Shown in pieces: positions 44,052 to 52,281 of a stretch of 64,000 nt of DNA. Made by a program: the position numbers and the translations under genes. The notes under the pieces are model-generated. The model saw only the letters and a program-made list of their open reading frames with translations, was not told the DNA's origin and ran no database searches. The DNA is from HXMU1420-13 sp024742815 (GTDB lineage Bacteria > Bacteroidota > Rhodothermia > Balneolales > Balneolaceae): the NCBI GenBank assembly GCA_024742815.1, contig JANSXX010000003.1, positions 1-64,000 on the forward strand, read 5' to 3'. The first letter of the stretch is position 1. Each line of letters opens with the position of its first letter.

Positions 44052-45640
44052 TCGATTAACAGAAGTTTTCCTTTAATGGTGGTTCCAGCTGTTTCAATTA
44101 CATAAAAGTAGGGACCGTTTGCTACATTTCTACCATATTGATCGACACCATTCCAAATAGCTTCATAGCTGCCGTTTACTGCTTGTATTTCGTCAAGCTC
44201 ACGTACTAGGTTCATCCCAAAATCAAAGATACGGACGTTGATTTCACCAGGATTATTCACATCAAATCGAATACGAACTACTTCATGCTGATTAGGCGAA
44301 TAAGGGTTTGGATAAGCATAAGAATCTACCGTTTTAGCCGATTCATCATAGGTATTTCCACCCGTTAAAGGGAAATTCACGCGGGTGATTTCCCAGCTTC
44401 GGCCAAAATCGTCGGTTGATATAATTCCATCGGTAGTTCCAATCCAAACACGATCGTTGGTAGATGTGGCTGATTGAAACTCTGTCGTTGATTTCAGAAA
44501 AGTATTCGCACTTCTGATCTGTGGCGATTTCACCCAGCTATCGCCACCATCAGCCGAAATAAAAAGTCCGTTTTCGCCAGCAGCAAATACGTGATTATCC
44601 TTAACAGTGATTCCTAAAATTTTCTCACCAATCAGCCTTTGATCAAAGGTTGCTCCGCCATCGTCGGTGTAAACTATTCCAAAGCGATCCAATCCTTGAA
44701 AAGCTGAACCCGTGCTTTCTGCTAACCAGTTTGTCATCCAAATTCTTCCGGTAGCGGTGTCCTCGGCAATTTCTATAATCCAACGAGCTAACAAGCCATC
44801 CGAAGAATTATCGAATCCCACATTTTTCCAACGAATACTATCGATAGATGCGGTTAGTGCATTATCCGATACATTTATTCCTCCGGCACTTCCAAACCAA
44901 ACACGGTTTTGAGTATCAATATGCACGGCAAATCCTTTTAGATTGTCATCGCCCACGCTATTGTAGATATTTGCACTTTCTGTACACACTCCATTTTCTA
45001 CACGTTGGCAATCGGGCCATACATAGTCGTTTCGTTCGGGGGTTAGTTCATCCACACCGAAAGGCGGTAGTATTACTCTTTCCCAGCTTCGGCCGGAATC
45101 TGTGCTACGTAATAAGCCTGATGCCCAGTTTGCTGAGAAAATTACCTCATCTTTTACGGCTACATTATAAGGAGGAGACTGTTCGGGAACGATGATTCTC
45201 TTTCGTGTATATTCCATGCCACCATAAACAAAGGTAGTATCGCCCTCAACAAAGCGATCGAGTAAAAACTCGCTAAATTGCCAATTCTCGCCACCATCGT
45301 TGCTAATATAATATCCAAAGCCTGCAGGTTGAGGTCCGGCCGGTGTTTGAGAAGTAAATCCCAAACCGGCTACAATCGTATTACCGTCCAAATCAATTGA
45401 AAACACTCTTGCATCTCCATTATCAATGAAATCGATACCGGTAGGACGGAACCATTCGGGGCCGTTATCAACATTACGATTGAGTGCGGGGCTAATCCAA
45501 ACGGTATCGCCAGTAGCTGCAATCGAGGAAACCCCGTTTTGGCGGATACTATTAAATTCGGAAGAAAGTGGACCAATTATTTGGGCAATTCCTTGTGTCG
45601 AAAGTGATGTAAGAACTACAAGAATCAGAAAATACTTCAA
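44048..45640 (-). CDS. Secreted BNR/sialidase-like repeat protein with T9SS-type C-terminal domain
   Basis: A 530-residue exported protein (signal peptide ends QGIAQ). The central beta-propeller has BNR/Asp-box-like repeats (SNDGGENWQFS, STDSGRSWERV, TDDGGATFDQR, SADGGDSWVKS, STDDFGRSWEI). The last 90 residues form a FlgD-Ig/T9SS type A-like domain (YAYPNPYSPNQ, VRIFDFGMN, GRNVANGPYFYVI, KGKLLLI). This C-terminal module resembles T9SS sorting signals that send cargo through the PorV path. No sialidase-type catalytic residues are evident, so an enzymatic role is uncertain. Confidence 0.86.
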   Translation of the reverse strand: MKYFLILVVLTSLSTQGIAQIIGPLSSEFNSIRQNGVSSIAATGDTVWISPALNRNVDNGPEWFRPTGIDFIDNGDARVFSIDLDGNTIVAGLGFTSQTPAGPQPAGFGYYISNDGGENWQFSEFLLDRFVEGDTTFVYGGMEYTRKRIIVPEQSPPYNVAVKDEVIFSANWASGLLRSTDSGRSWERVILPPFGVDELTPERNDYVWPDCQRVENGVCTESANIYNSVGDDNLKGFAVHIDTQNRVWFGSAGGINVSDNALTASIDSIRWKNVGFDNSSDGLLARWIIEIAEDTATGRIWMTNWLAESTGSAFQGLDRFGIVYTDDGGATFDQRLIGEKILGITVKDNHVFAAGENGLFISADGGDSWVKSPQIRSANTFLKSTTEFQSATSTNDRVWIGTTDGIISTDDFGRSWEITRVNFPLTGGNTYDESAKTVDSYAYPNPYSPNQHEVVRIRFDVNNPGEINVRIFDFGMNLVRELDEIQAVNGSYEAIWNGVDQYGRNVANGPYFYVIETAGTTIKGKLLLIE

Positions 45641-45642
45641 AA

Positions 45643-46440
45643 CTAATTGCTCGATATTCTAAAAGTTGTTTGGGTGGTATCGCTAACTAAACCTCCGATA
45701 TCCGTTGCATAATACAGAATGTCGTAGGTTTGTGGATCGTTATTTGCGCTAATGGTAAAGCTTGCAGTGAAAATGGAATCGGCGGCAAATTCATCTTCTT
45801 GCGTGCCATTATCCAATAAAGGAAAGGGCGAGCCTGATACTTCACCGCTAGCCCTGCTGATTAATCGTAGAAATACACCATCGATGGTATTCTGACCATC
45901 TTCATCGGTTACTTTAGCTTTGAACGAAACTACTTTAGAGCCTTGATCCGGTAAGGATACGGTCTCAGGATTTTCAGCAAAAAGAATAACGGGTGCTGCA
46001 TTAGAAAACCCATCGATATTTATGTAGGATTGAGCATACGTTCGCTCACCATCTTCTGTGAACGCATTAACTTCTACTATTAAATCTAGTACTGCAGTAG
46101 TCTGAGTTTCAAGTTCGAAATCAGCAATATAATTGTTTCCACTGGCAGTCATTGAATTATTAAAAAGAACTACTCGGTTTCTCTGGTCAATTACAGATAA
46201 CGTAAAATTTACAGGCTCTAAATTAGCTAAAGAAGTAGGAGTTACACTAATATTGAATGTAAGAGTTGTATCCTTATAACCGTCTGTTTCTTTCGAGAAT
46301 GACACTGAATTAGGCATAACCACGAAATCAGTTAATTCAGGTAAATTAGTGGCAATGGAAGGTGGTTCTCCTGTGGAATCACACCCTTGTAAAACTATAA
46401 TTAAGAAAATGAGTGATGAATAGAGAAAGAGGTGTTTCAA
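45643..46440 (-). CDS. Lipoprotein with Ig-like repeats
   Basis: A 265-residue lipoprotein (signal LIFLIIVLQGC, Cys20). Two or more Ig-like beta-sandwich repeats follow (about 40-130 and 150-265), rich in Thr/Asp and ending in a TTFRIS strand. No catalytic site is visible; it probably binds protein or glycan at the envelope. It is the first gene of the polysaccharide/secretion operon and is separated from the divergent trp leader by about 135 bp, so both promoters lie there. Confidence 0.8.
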   Translation of the reverse strand: MKHLFLYSSLIFLIIVLQGCDSTGEPPSIATNLPELTDFVVMPNSVSFSKETDGYKDTTLTFNISVTPTSLANLEPVNFTLSVIDQRNRVVLFNNSMTASGNNYIADFELETQTTAVLDLIVEVNAFTEDGERTYAQSYINIDGFSNAAPVILFAENPETVSLPDQGSKVVSFKAKVTDEDGQNTIDGVFLRLISRASGEVSGSPFPLLDNGTQEDEFAADSIFTASFTISANNDPQTYDILYYATDIGGLVSDTTQTTFRISSN

Positions 46441-46537
46441 ACCAAATAGCTGATATAATTTTCGGTGTTAATGTTACGGATTAGACATTCTCAAATCCAC
46501 TACGATATTGGTTAGTTTAAATTGTGGAAATTCTTCG

Positions 46538-46569
46538 TTGCTTTTAGAAAAGTGCCCTTTTATCTTTTG
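46538..46569 (+). promoter_or_regulatory. Candidate Bacteroidota-type promoter of the trp operon
   Basis: TTG at 46538-46540 lies 20 bases before TATCTTTT (46561-46568), close to TTG-N19/20-TAnnTTTG. A start near 46575 would put the leader peptide ATG (46576) almost at the 5' end of the RNA, which would be unusual. This makes the call uncertain. Confidence 0.3.
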
Positions 46570-46575
46570 CGCATT

Positions 46576-46650
46576 ATGCAAATTAAAGGTTTAAATAAAA
46601 CTGCTTGGTGGTGGCCTGTTGATGAATCAACAGCGGGCTTGCTGCATTAA
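46576..46650 (+). CDS. trpL: trp operon leader peptide (three consecutive Trp codons)
   Basis: A 24-codon ORF with three tandem Trp codons at positions 11-13 (46606-46614), then Pro and a hydrophilic tail. It lies upstream of trpE and inside the attenuator. Slow decoding at UGG when charged tRNA-Trp is scarce would stall the ribosome over arm 1 and release arm 2 to form the antiterminator. The short size and the position of the codons relative to the stems fit the classic mechanism. There is no recognisable Shine-Dalgarno, as for many genes here. Confidence 0.9.
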   Translation: MQIKGLNKTAWWWPVDESTAGLLH

Positions 46651-46713
46651 TTTGCTGCTAAAAAGAATTTGAATAAATACCCGCTGTTCCTAAGGAAGAG
46701 TGGGTTTTTTTTT
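46615..46713 (+). terminator. trp attenuator: pause hairpin, antiterminator and Rho-independent terminator
   Basis: Four arms can be read. Arm 1 CCTGTTGAT (46615-46623) pairs with arm 2 ATCAACAGCGG (46626-46636). Arm 2's AACAGCGGG (46629-46637) pairs perfectly with arm 3 CCCGCTGTT (46680-46688), giving the antiterminator. Arm 3 (ACCCGCTGTTCC) also pairs with arm 4 (GGAAGAGTGGGT) in a 12-bp stem with one mismatch, loop TAA, and a run of T (46705-46713), which is the terminator. trpE starts 17 bases after the T-run. Confidence 0.93.
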
Positions 46714-46730
46714 GAAATCCACTTTGAACA

Positions 46731-48215
46731 GTGATTTCAATTAAACCAAAAGCTTTGAACAAAAAAGAATTTCTATCACTCGCTTCTACGCACACTGCGG
46801 TTCCGGTTTACAAGCGCTTACTCGCGGATGTGTTAACCCCCGTATCTTTATTTTTAAATATTCGTGAGCAAGCACGCTATCCGTTCCTACTCGAATCGGT
46901 AGAAGGTGGTGAACAGTTAGCACGTTATTCATTTCTAGGTCGCAACCCATATCAGGTTTTACGATTTGATGGAGCTGTAACTACGCTCGAAAAAAATGGC
47001 TCCACCGAAACTATCGAGAAAAATTATTTCGATGTACTCCGCGAGCTTACTACTGCTTATTCTGAACCATTTATTCCTGATCTGCCGCGATTAACCGGAG
47101 GAGCGGTCGGCTTTTCGGCTTACGATACTTTTAGATTGGTAGAGCATTTACCAAATACTCCACCCGATGATTTGAATATCCCTGAAGCTGTATGGTCTTT
47201 TTATGATGAAATCTTCGCTTTCGATCACGTAAAGCATCAAGTCGTTTTGATAAAAACGGTTTTTGTTGAAGAGCATGATGATCTAGATCAGGCTTATGAG
47301 GAGGCGATGAGCGCACTTGACGCCATGGAACTAGCCGCAACACAGGGCGACTATCAAAAACGTTCTTTCAAGATTTTTCCGGATTCACTTTCCAGTAATA
47401 TGGAACAGTCTTACTTCGAAGACATCGTGAATAAAGGCAAAGAGTACATCTACGAGGGAGATATTTTTCAGGTAGTGCTATCTCAACGATTTCAAGCTGA
47501 TATGGAAGGAGATGCCTTTATGCTATATCGCGCACTTCGTATGGTAAATCCATCTCCTTATTTGTTTTTTTTAGATTTCGAGGATTTCCACATTGTTGGC
47601 TCATCACCGGAAGTGTTGGTAAGTGTTCAAGACAGCACCGTAAAAGTGTTGCCCATTGCGGGTACTCGACCACGTGGTAAGTCACATGCTGAAGATCTCG
47701 CTTTTGAAGAAGATTTATTGGCCGATCCTAAAGAATTAGCCGAGCACGTGATGTTGGTTGATTTGGGCAGAAATGATTTATCAAGAGTGTGTAGCGCAGG
47801 AACAGTAAAAGTAGTACGCGACCATGTAATTGAGCGCTATTCGCATGTGATGCATATTGTTAGTGAAGTTCAAGGACATCTTGCAGATGAGAATACATCG
47901 GTTGATGCATTGATGCAGTGTTTTCCTGCAGGAACCGTGAGCGGTGCGCCGAAGATCAGAGCGATGGAAATTATCGATGAATTTGAACCAACCAAACGTG
48001 GTATTTATGCCGGTGCGGTCGGTTATTTCGATTTTTCAGGAAATATGGATACATGCATTGCCATCCGAACGATGGTTGTCGCAAAAAACAAAGTTTACAT
48101 TCAAGCCGGGGCAGGAATAGTAGCAGATTCTGATCCGCAAAAAGAATTCGAAGAAACTCAAAATAAAGCCGGAGCGTTAGTTCAGGCACTTAGCATTGCA
48201 CTAGATATACAATGA
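46731..48215 (+). CDS. trpE: Anthranilate synthase component I
   Basis: A 494-residue chorismate-using enzyme; with TrpG it makes anthranilate. It starts at GTG 46731. The feedback-site motif LLES (in FLLESVEGGEQLARYSFLGR) suggests inhibition by tryptophan. Catalytic and Mg-binding regions show QVVLSQRF, IAGTRPRGK, LLADPKELAEHVMLVDLGRND, TVSGAPKIRAMEII and AGAGIVADS. The gene directly follows the attenuator and overlaps trpS by ATGA. Confidence 0.97.
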   Translation: MISIKPKALNKKEFLSLASTHTAVPVYKRLLADVLTPVSLFLNIREQARYPFLLESVEGGEQLARYSFLGRNPYQVLRFDGAVTTLEKNGSTETIEKNYFDVLRELTTAYSEPFIPDLPRLTGGAVGFSAYDTFRLVEHLPNTPPDDLNIPEAVWSFYDEIFAFDHVKHQVVLIKTVFVEEHDDLDQAYEEAMSALDAMELAATQGDYQKRSFKIFPDSLSSNMEQSYFEDIVNKGKEYIYEGDIFQVVLSQRFQADMEGDAFMLYRALRMVNPSPYLFFLDFEDFHIVGSSPEVLVSVQDSTVKVLPIAGTRPRGKSHAEDLAFEEDLLADPKELAEHVMLVDLGRNDLSRVCSAGTVKVVRDHVIERYSHVMHIVSEVQGHLADENTSVDALMQCFPAGTVSGAPKIRAMEIIDEFEPTKRGIYAGAVGYFDFSGNMDTCIAIRTMVVAKNKVYIQAGAGIVADSDPQKEFEETQNKAGALVQALSIALDIQ

Positions 48216-49195
48216 GTACAAAAACTATTTTATCAGGAATTCAACCTTCAGGAAAACTGCATATTGGGAATTATTTCGGCGCCATTCGCCAACATATTGC
48301 CATGCAAGATGAAGGAGATGCATTCTATTTTATTGCCAATTATCACTCCTTAACTAGTTTAAGAGATGGCAAACAGCTATATCAAAATACCATCGATGTA
48401 ACCCTCGATTACTTGGCACTGGGACTCGATCCGGAAAGAGCTACTTTCTTTGCGCAATCTGATGTACCGCAAGTAACAGAATTAGCATGGATATTAGGAA
48501 CACTCACTCCGGTTAGTATGATGGAGAAAGGGGTTTCTTATAAAGATAAGATTGCAGCTGGATTAAGCCCGAACATTGGACTGTTCACTTATCCCATTCT
48601 ACAAGCAGCTGATATTTTGATTTATCACTCAAACCTAGTTCCGGTGGGAGAAGATCAAAAACAAAATATCGAAATTTGTCGTGATTTGGCCGGTAAATTT
48701 AATCGAGAGTATGAAGGAGAATATTTAGTTCTTCCTGAAGAACACATCGTTAAATCTGTTGCGGTAGTGCCCGGTACCGATGGTCGAAAAATGAGTAAGA
48801 GTTACAGTAATACCATTCCGATTTTCGGCGAAGGAAAAGCGTTTAAAAAGACCATCATGTCGATTCAGACCGATTCTACAGCGTTGGAAGATCCTAAAGA
48901 TCCTGAAACTGACAATGTTTTTGCTCTGATAAAACTCTTTGCCTCGAAAGAAGAGCAAGATGAAATTGCGGCGAAATACAGAGCCGGTGGGTATGGATAC
49001 GGGCATGCGAAAAAAGAATTACTCGGCTTTATCCAAAACTATTTTGGAGAGGCGCTAGAAAAACGAAAGCAACTCGAAAAGGATATCGACTACGTAAAAG
49101 ATGTCCTTGCCGAGGGTGGGAAAAAAGCACGAATTCGAGCTGAAAAAGTGATGACTCCAATCCGTGAAGTAGCCGGAATCGTGAGGAGTTTCTGA
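48212..49195 (+). CDS. trpS: Tryptophanyl-tRNA synthetase
   Basis: A 327-residue class I synthetase that charges tRNA-Trp. The HIGN form of the HIGH motif is at residues 17-20 and KMSKS at 193-197. It is of the short bacterial TrpRS type. It sits inside the trp operon between trpE and trpG with 4-bp and 1-bp overlaps, so it is under the same attenuator that reads charged tRNA-Trp, making a direct feedback. Many bacteria keep trpS elsewhere. No second trpS copy can be judged from this window. Confidence 0.97.
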   Translation: MSTKTILSGIQPSGKLHIGNYFGAIRQHIAMQDEGDAFYFIANYHSLTSLRDGKQLYQNTIDVTLDYLALGLDPERATFFAQSDVPQVTELAWILGTLTPVSMMEKGVSYKDKIAAGLSPNIGLFTYPILQAADILIYHSNLVPVGEDQKQNIEICRDLAGKFNREYEGEYLVLPEEHIVKSVAVVPGTDGRKMSKSYSNTIPIFGEGKAFKKTIMSIQTDSTALEDPKDPETDNVFALIKLFASKEEQDEIAAKYRAGGYGYGHAKKELLGFIQNYFGEALEKRKQLEKDIDYVKDVLAEGGKKARIRAEKVMTPIREVAGIVRSF

Positions 49196-49755
49196 TGGTA
49201 TTAATCATCGACAATTACGATTCGTTTACCTACAATTTGGTGCACTTAATTGCAGTGGAAACTGACCACTATAAAGTGATCAGAAACGATGCAATGAGTA
49301 TCGAGGAAATTAAAGCGCTCAATCCAACTAAAATTCTGATTTCACCCGGACCGGGCCGACCTCATGAAGCAGGGATTACCGAAGAAGTGATCAAAGAGCT
49401 GGGCGATAATATTCCAATTTTAGGTGTTTGTTTAGGACACCAAGCAATAGGCGAAGTGTTTGGTGCCAATGTAGTTCACGCGCCTACCTTAATGCACGGT
49501 AAGGTGAGTGAAGTGGAACACGATGGATTATCAATATTCAAAGATGTTGAGGAGAATTTCACGGCAACACGGTATCATTCTTTGGTGCTTGATCCTGATA
49601 CAATTCCGGAAGAACTGGAAATAACAGCCCGAACCGGAGCTATTGTGATGGGAGTTCGTCACCGCTCTAAACCCATCGAAGGAATTCAATTTCATCCCGA
49701 AAGTATTCTTACCACAGAAGGACCCAAAATGATTTCAAACTGGTTAAAGCAATAA
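49195..49755 (+). CDS. trpG: Anthranilate synthase component II (glutamine amidotransferase)
   Basis: A 186-residue class I glutamine amidotransferase that supplies ammonia to TrpE. The catalytic triad is Cys79 in GVCLGHQ, His167 and Glu169 in FHPES. The opening LIIDNYDSFTYNL and PGPGRP segments are standard. It overlaps trpS by one base and trpD by one base (TAATG). It may also serve as PabA for folate, as in some bacteria with one amidotransferase; not decidable here. Confidence 0.96.
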   Translation: MVLIIDNYDSFTYNLVHLIAVETDHYKVIRNDAMSIEEIKALNPTKILISPGPGRPHEAGITEEVIKELGDNIPILGVCLGHQAIGEVFGANVVHAPTLMHGKVSEVEHDGLSIFKDVEENFTATRYHSLVLDPDTIPEELEITARTGAIVMGVRHRSKPIEGIQFHPESILTTEGPKMISNWLKQ

Positions 49756-50777
49756 TGGATTTTAAAGAGATATTAGAACGTTTATCCTTCTCAGAAGATT
49801 TAACGCCCGAAACTGCAGAATTTGCTATTCGACAAATCATGTCGGGACAAGTAAATAACGAGCAAGTAGCAGGATTTCTAACTGCAATGCGCTTAAAGGG
49901 GGAGACACATCAGGAGTTAACGGCTTTTGTAAAAGTAATGCGAGAAAAAGCCACCAAAGTTAATGTAAATGTAGACAGAGCCATTGATTTGGTAGGTACG
50001 GGTGGCGATAAATCCGGCACATTTAACATTTCGACCGTTTCGGCTTTTGTTGTAGCCGGTGCAGGCGTTCCAGTTATCAAACACAATAACCGAAGTGCAT
50101 CGAGTAAATGTGGAAGCGCGGATGTGCTCGAAAAGCTTGGAGTAGACATCGAACTGAAGGCAAATCAGGTTGAGCGCGCTTATAATGAAGTAGGAATGGC
50201 CTTTATGTTTGCTCCCATGTTTCATCCGGCTATGAAATATGTGATGCCTGCTCGAAGAGCGCTGGGCTTCAGAACATTCTTCAATATACTCGGACCAATG
50301 TGTAATCCCGCCGGTGTACGCAGGTATGTAATCGGTGCGTTCAGCAAAGAAGTGGCAGAGAAAATGGCGCACATCTTAGCAAATCTCGAAACTGAATTTG
50401 CATACACGGTGAATTCGCACGACGGATTAGACGAATTGAGTTTAACCTCCGGTGCCGATGTGTTCGAACTCAAAGATAGTATTCTATCAATGCCGATTCT
50501 ATTCGAGCCTGAATCGCTTGGGTTTGAAAAATGCTCTATGGCTGATATTTCGGGTGGAGATGTACATGAAAATGCTCAGATTTTCGAGAATATCTTAGAT
50601 AACAATGCGACACAAGCCCAGCGAGATATCGTTTTGCTAAACGCAGCATTCGGAATTCAGGCATCCGGTAAAGTGTCGAGTTTAGGTGAGGCTAAAATTC
50701 TGGCAGAAGAAAGTCTTGAATCAGGCAAAGCCCGCGATGTTTTTAATAATTATGTAGAGGTAAGCCGAAACGTTTAA
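49755..50777 (+). CDS. trpD: Anthranilate phosphoribosyltransferase
   Basis: A 340-residue enzyme transferring phosphoribosyl from PRPP to anthranilate. The PRPP-binding GTGGD motif (in DLVGTGGDKSGTFNIST), KHNNRSASSKCGSAD and the ARRALGFRTFFNILGP region are intact. Third of the pathway-specific steps in this operon. It starts at an ATG inside the trpG stop. Confidence 0.97.
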   Translation: MDFKEILERLSFSEDLTPETAEFAIRQIMSGQVNNEQVAGFLTAMRLKGETHQELTAFVKVMREKATKVNVNVDRAIDLVGTGGDKSGTFNISTVSAFVVAGAGVPVIKHNNRSASSKCGSADVLEKLGVDIELKANQVERAYNEVGMAFMFAPMFHPAMKYVMPARRALGFRTFFNILGPMCNPAGVRRYVIGAFSKEVAEKMAHILANLETEFAYTVNSHDGLDELSLTSGADVFELKDSILSMPILFEPESLGFEKCSMADISGGDVHENAQIFENILDNNATQAQRDIVLLNAAFGIQASGKVSSLGEAKILAEESLESGKARDVFNNYVEVSRNV

Positions 50778-50779
50778 CT

Positions 50780-51595
50780 ATGCCGACCATCTTAGATAAC
50801 ATAGTTTCCAAGACTTCCGAAGATCTCAAAAAGAGGAAGAAAGAGCTTCACTTTAACGATTTACATTCTTTGGAAGGCTTCGAAAAGAACAGGATCTCCT
50901 TTAAATCTGCCTTGCAAAAAAATGGAGTTTCGGTGATTGCAGAGGTTAAAAAAGGATCTCCATCGAAAGGAATTATCAGAGAAGATTTTAATCCGGTTGA
51001 TATCGCACTTCGGTATCAGGATGGTGGAGCTTCTGCCATTTCTGTGCTGACTGATGAGCCTTTTTTCAAAGGAAATATTCAGTATTTGTCTGATATTTCG
51101 AAACGCGTTGAATTACCATTGCTTAGGAAAGATTTCATCATCGATCCCTATCAGATAAAAGAAGCGAGGGCGTTTGGTGCTGATGCTTTTCTTATCATCA
51201 TGGCAATTGTTTCGGACGCCCAACTCGACGAATTATTAGCCGCGGGACGAGAATTTGGATTGGATGCCCTAGTTGAATGTTATGATCAGGATGATTTTGA
51301 TCGGGTACCGTTCGACCGAGTTGATATTCTTGGAGTGAATAACCGCGATTTGAAAAACTTTGAAGTAGATGTTCATCGTGGAATATCCATCCTAAAACAG
51401 GCACCTGAAGACACAGTATTGGTTTCTGAAAGTGGAATATCATCGGGTAAAGACATGGCACTTTTGCATCAACAAAGTATTGATGCGGTATTGATTGGTG
51501 AACATTTTATGCGGCAACCCGATCCCGGAAAGGCTGTTTCTTTGTTAATTGAAGAAGGGGAAGAAATTTTTGAGCGGAGTTTACAGAATGGATAA
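50780..51595 (+). CDS. trpC: Indole-3-glycerol phosphate synthase
   Basis: A 271-residue TIM-barrel enzyme that closes CdRP to indole-glycerol-phosphate. Catalytic Lys and Glu regions are AEVKKGSPSKG, LLRKDFIIDPYQI, LVECYDQDD, GVNNRDLKNFEVD and VSESGIS. It begins two bases after trpD. The product is not fused to TrpF, in contrast with enteric bacteria. Confidence 0.97.
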   Translation: MPTILDNIVSKTSEDLKKRKKELHFNDLHSLEGFEKNRISFKSALQKNGVSVIAEVKKGSPSKGIIREDFNPVDIALRYQDGGASAISVLTDEPFFKGNIQYLSDISKRVELPLLRKDFIIDPYQIKEARAFGADAFLIIMAIVSDAQLDELLAAGREFGLDALVECYDQDDFDRVPFDRVDILGVNNRDLKNFEVDVHRGISILKQAPEDTVLVSESGISSGKDMALLHQQSIDAVLIGEHFMRQPDPGKAVSLLIEEGEEIFERSLQNG

Positions 51596-52229
51596 CCTGA
51601 CCAAAGTTAAAATTTGTGGAATCACCAACCTCGAAGATGCACGATTTGCTTCCGGTGCATTGGTAGATTATTTGGGATTCATTTTTGTGGAATCAAGTCC
51701 ACGTTACATTGATCCGGAGAAAGCGGGAGCCATCATTAATTGGGTGGAAGGTCCCAATAAAGTGGGAGTTTTTATGGATCAACCACTGGATGATGTGAAT
51801 GTGCTCGCGAAGTTTTCGGGAATCGATTACGTACAATTGCATGGACAAGAAACCATCGAGTATTGCCAATTAATCGAAAAACCAATAATTAAAGTGATTC
51901 ATGTGGGGGAAACATCCACAAAAGAAGAAATCGAAGCTCAAGTAGCTTTGTACAGCAAGGTGGCAGAATTCTTGTTATTTGATACCAAAGCAAATGGAAA
52001 ATTTGGTGGAACGGGAATCACCTTCGATTGGTCGTTGTTAAACGAAATTGCTGATGACACCCCATTTTTTCTGGCAGGCGGATTGACCCCGGAAAATGTA
52101 TCGGAAGCGATTGAATCTGTTCGACCATATGCTGTTGATTTAAACAGCGGGGTTGAAGAAGAACCCGGACTCAAAGATTTTGAAAAAATTGAACAGCTGA
52201 TGGAAAACCTGAAATCGTATAAAATTTAG
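51588..52229 (+). CDS. trpF: Phosphoribosylanthranilate isomerase
   Basis: A 213-residue TIM-barrel isomerase. The ATG at 51588 is chosen over the longer frame because it matches the family N-terminus MDNLTKVKICGITN with the catalytic Cys10; it overlaps trpC by 8 bp. The catalytic Asp is in LLFDTKANGKFGGTG, and the phosphate-binding LAGGLTPENV and DLNSGVE segments are present. Confidence 0.95.
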   Translation: MDNLTKVKICGITNLEDARFASGALVDYLGFIFVESSPRYIDPEKAGAIINWVEGPNKVGVFMDQPLDDVNVLAKFSGIDYVQLHGQETIEYCQLIEKPIIKVIHVGETSTKEEIEAQVALYSKVAEFLLFDTKANGKFGGTGITFDWSLLNEIADDTPFFLAGGLTPENVSEAIESVRPYAVDLNSGVEEEPGLKDFEKIEQLMENLKSYKI

Positions 52230-52281
52230 GTTAATCACAGATAAATTGAGCGCGAGCGAAGTATAAATTTCGATAATTATT

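Noticed and set aside
44848..45195. 115-residue plus-strand ORF opposite the BNR gene
   Set aside because: His/Arg-rich composition typical of a reverse-frame artefact, with the true gene well supported on the minus strand.
37164..46440. Defence or prophage island
   Set aside because: All genes are envelope/glycan types, and no integrase, nuclease or phage structural gene is present.
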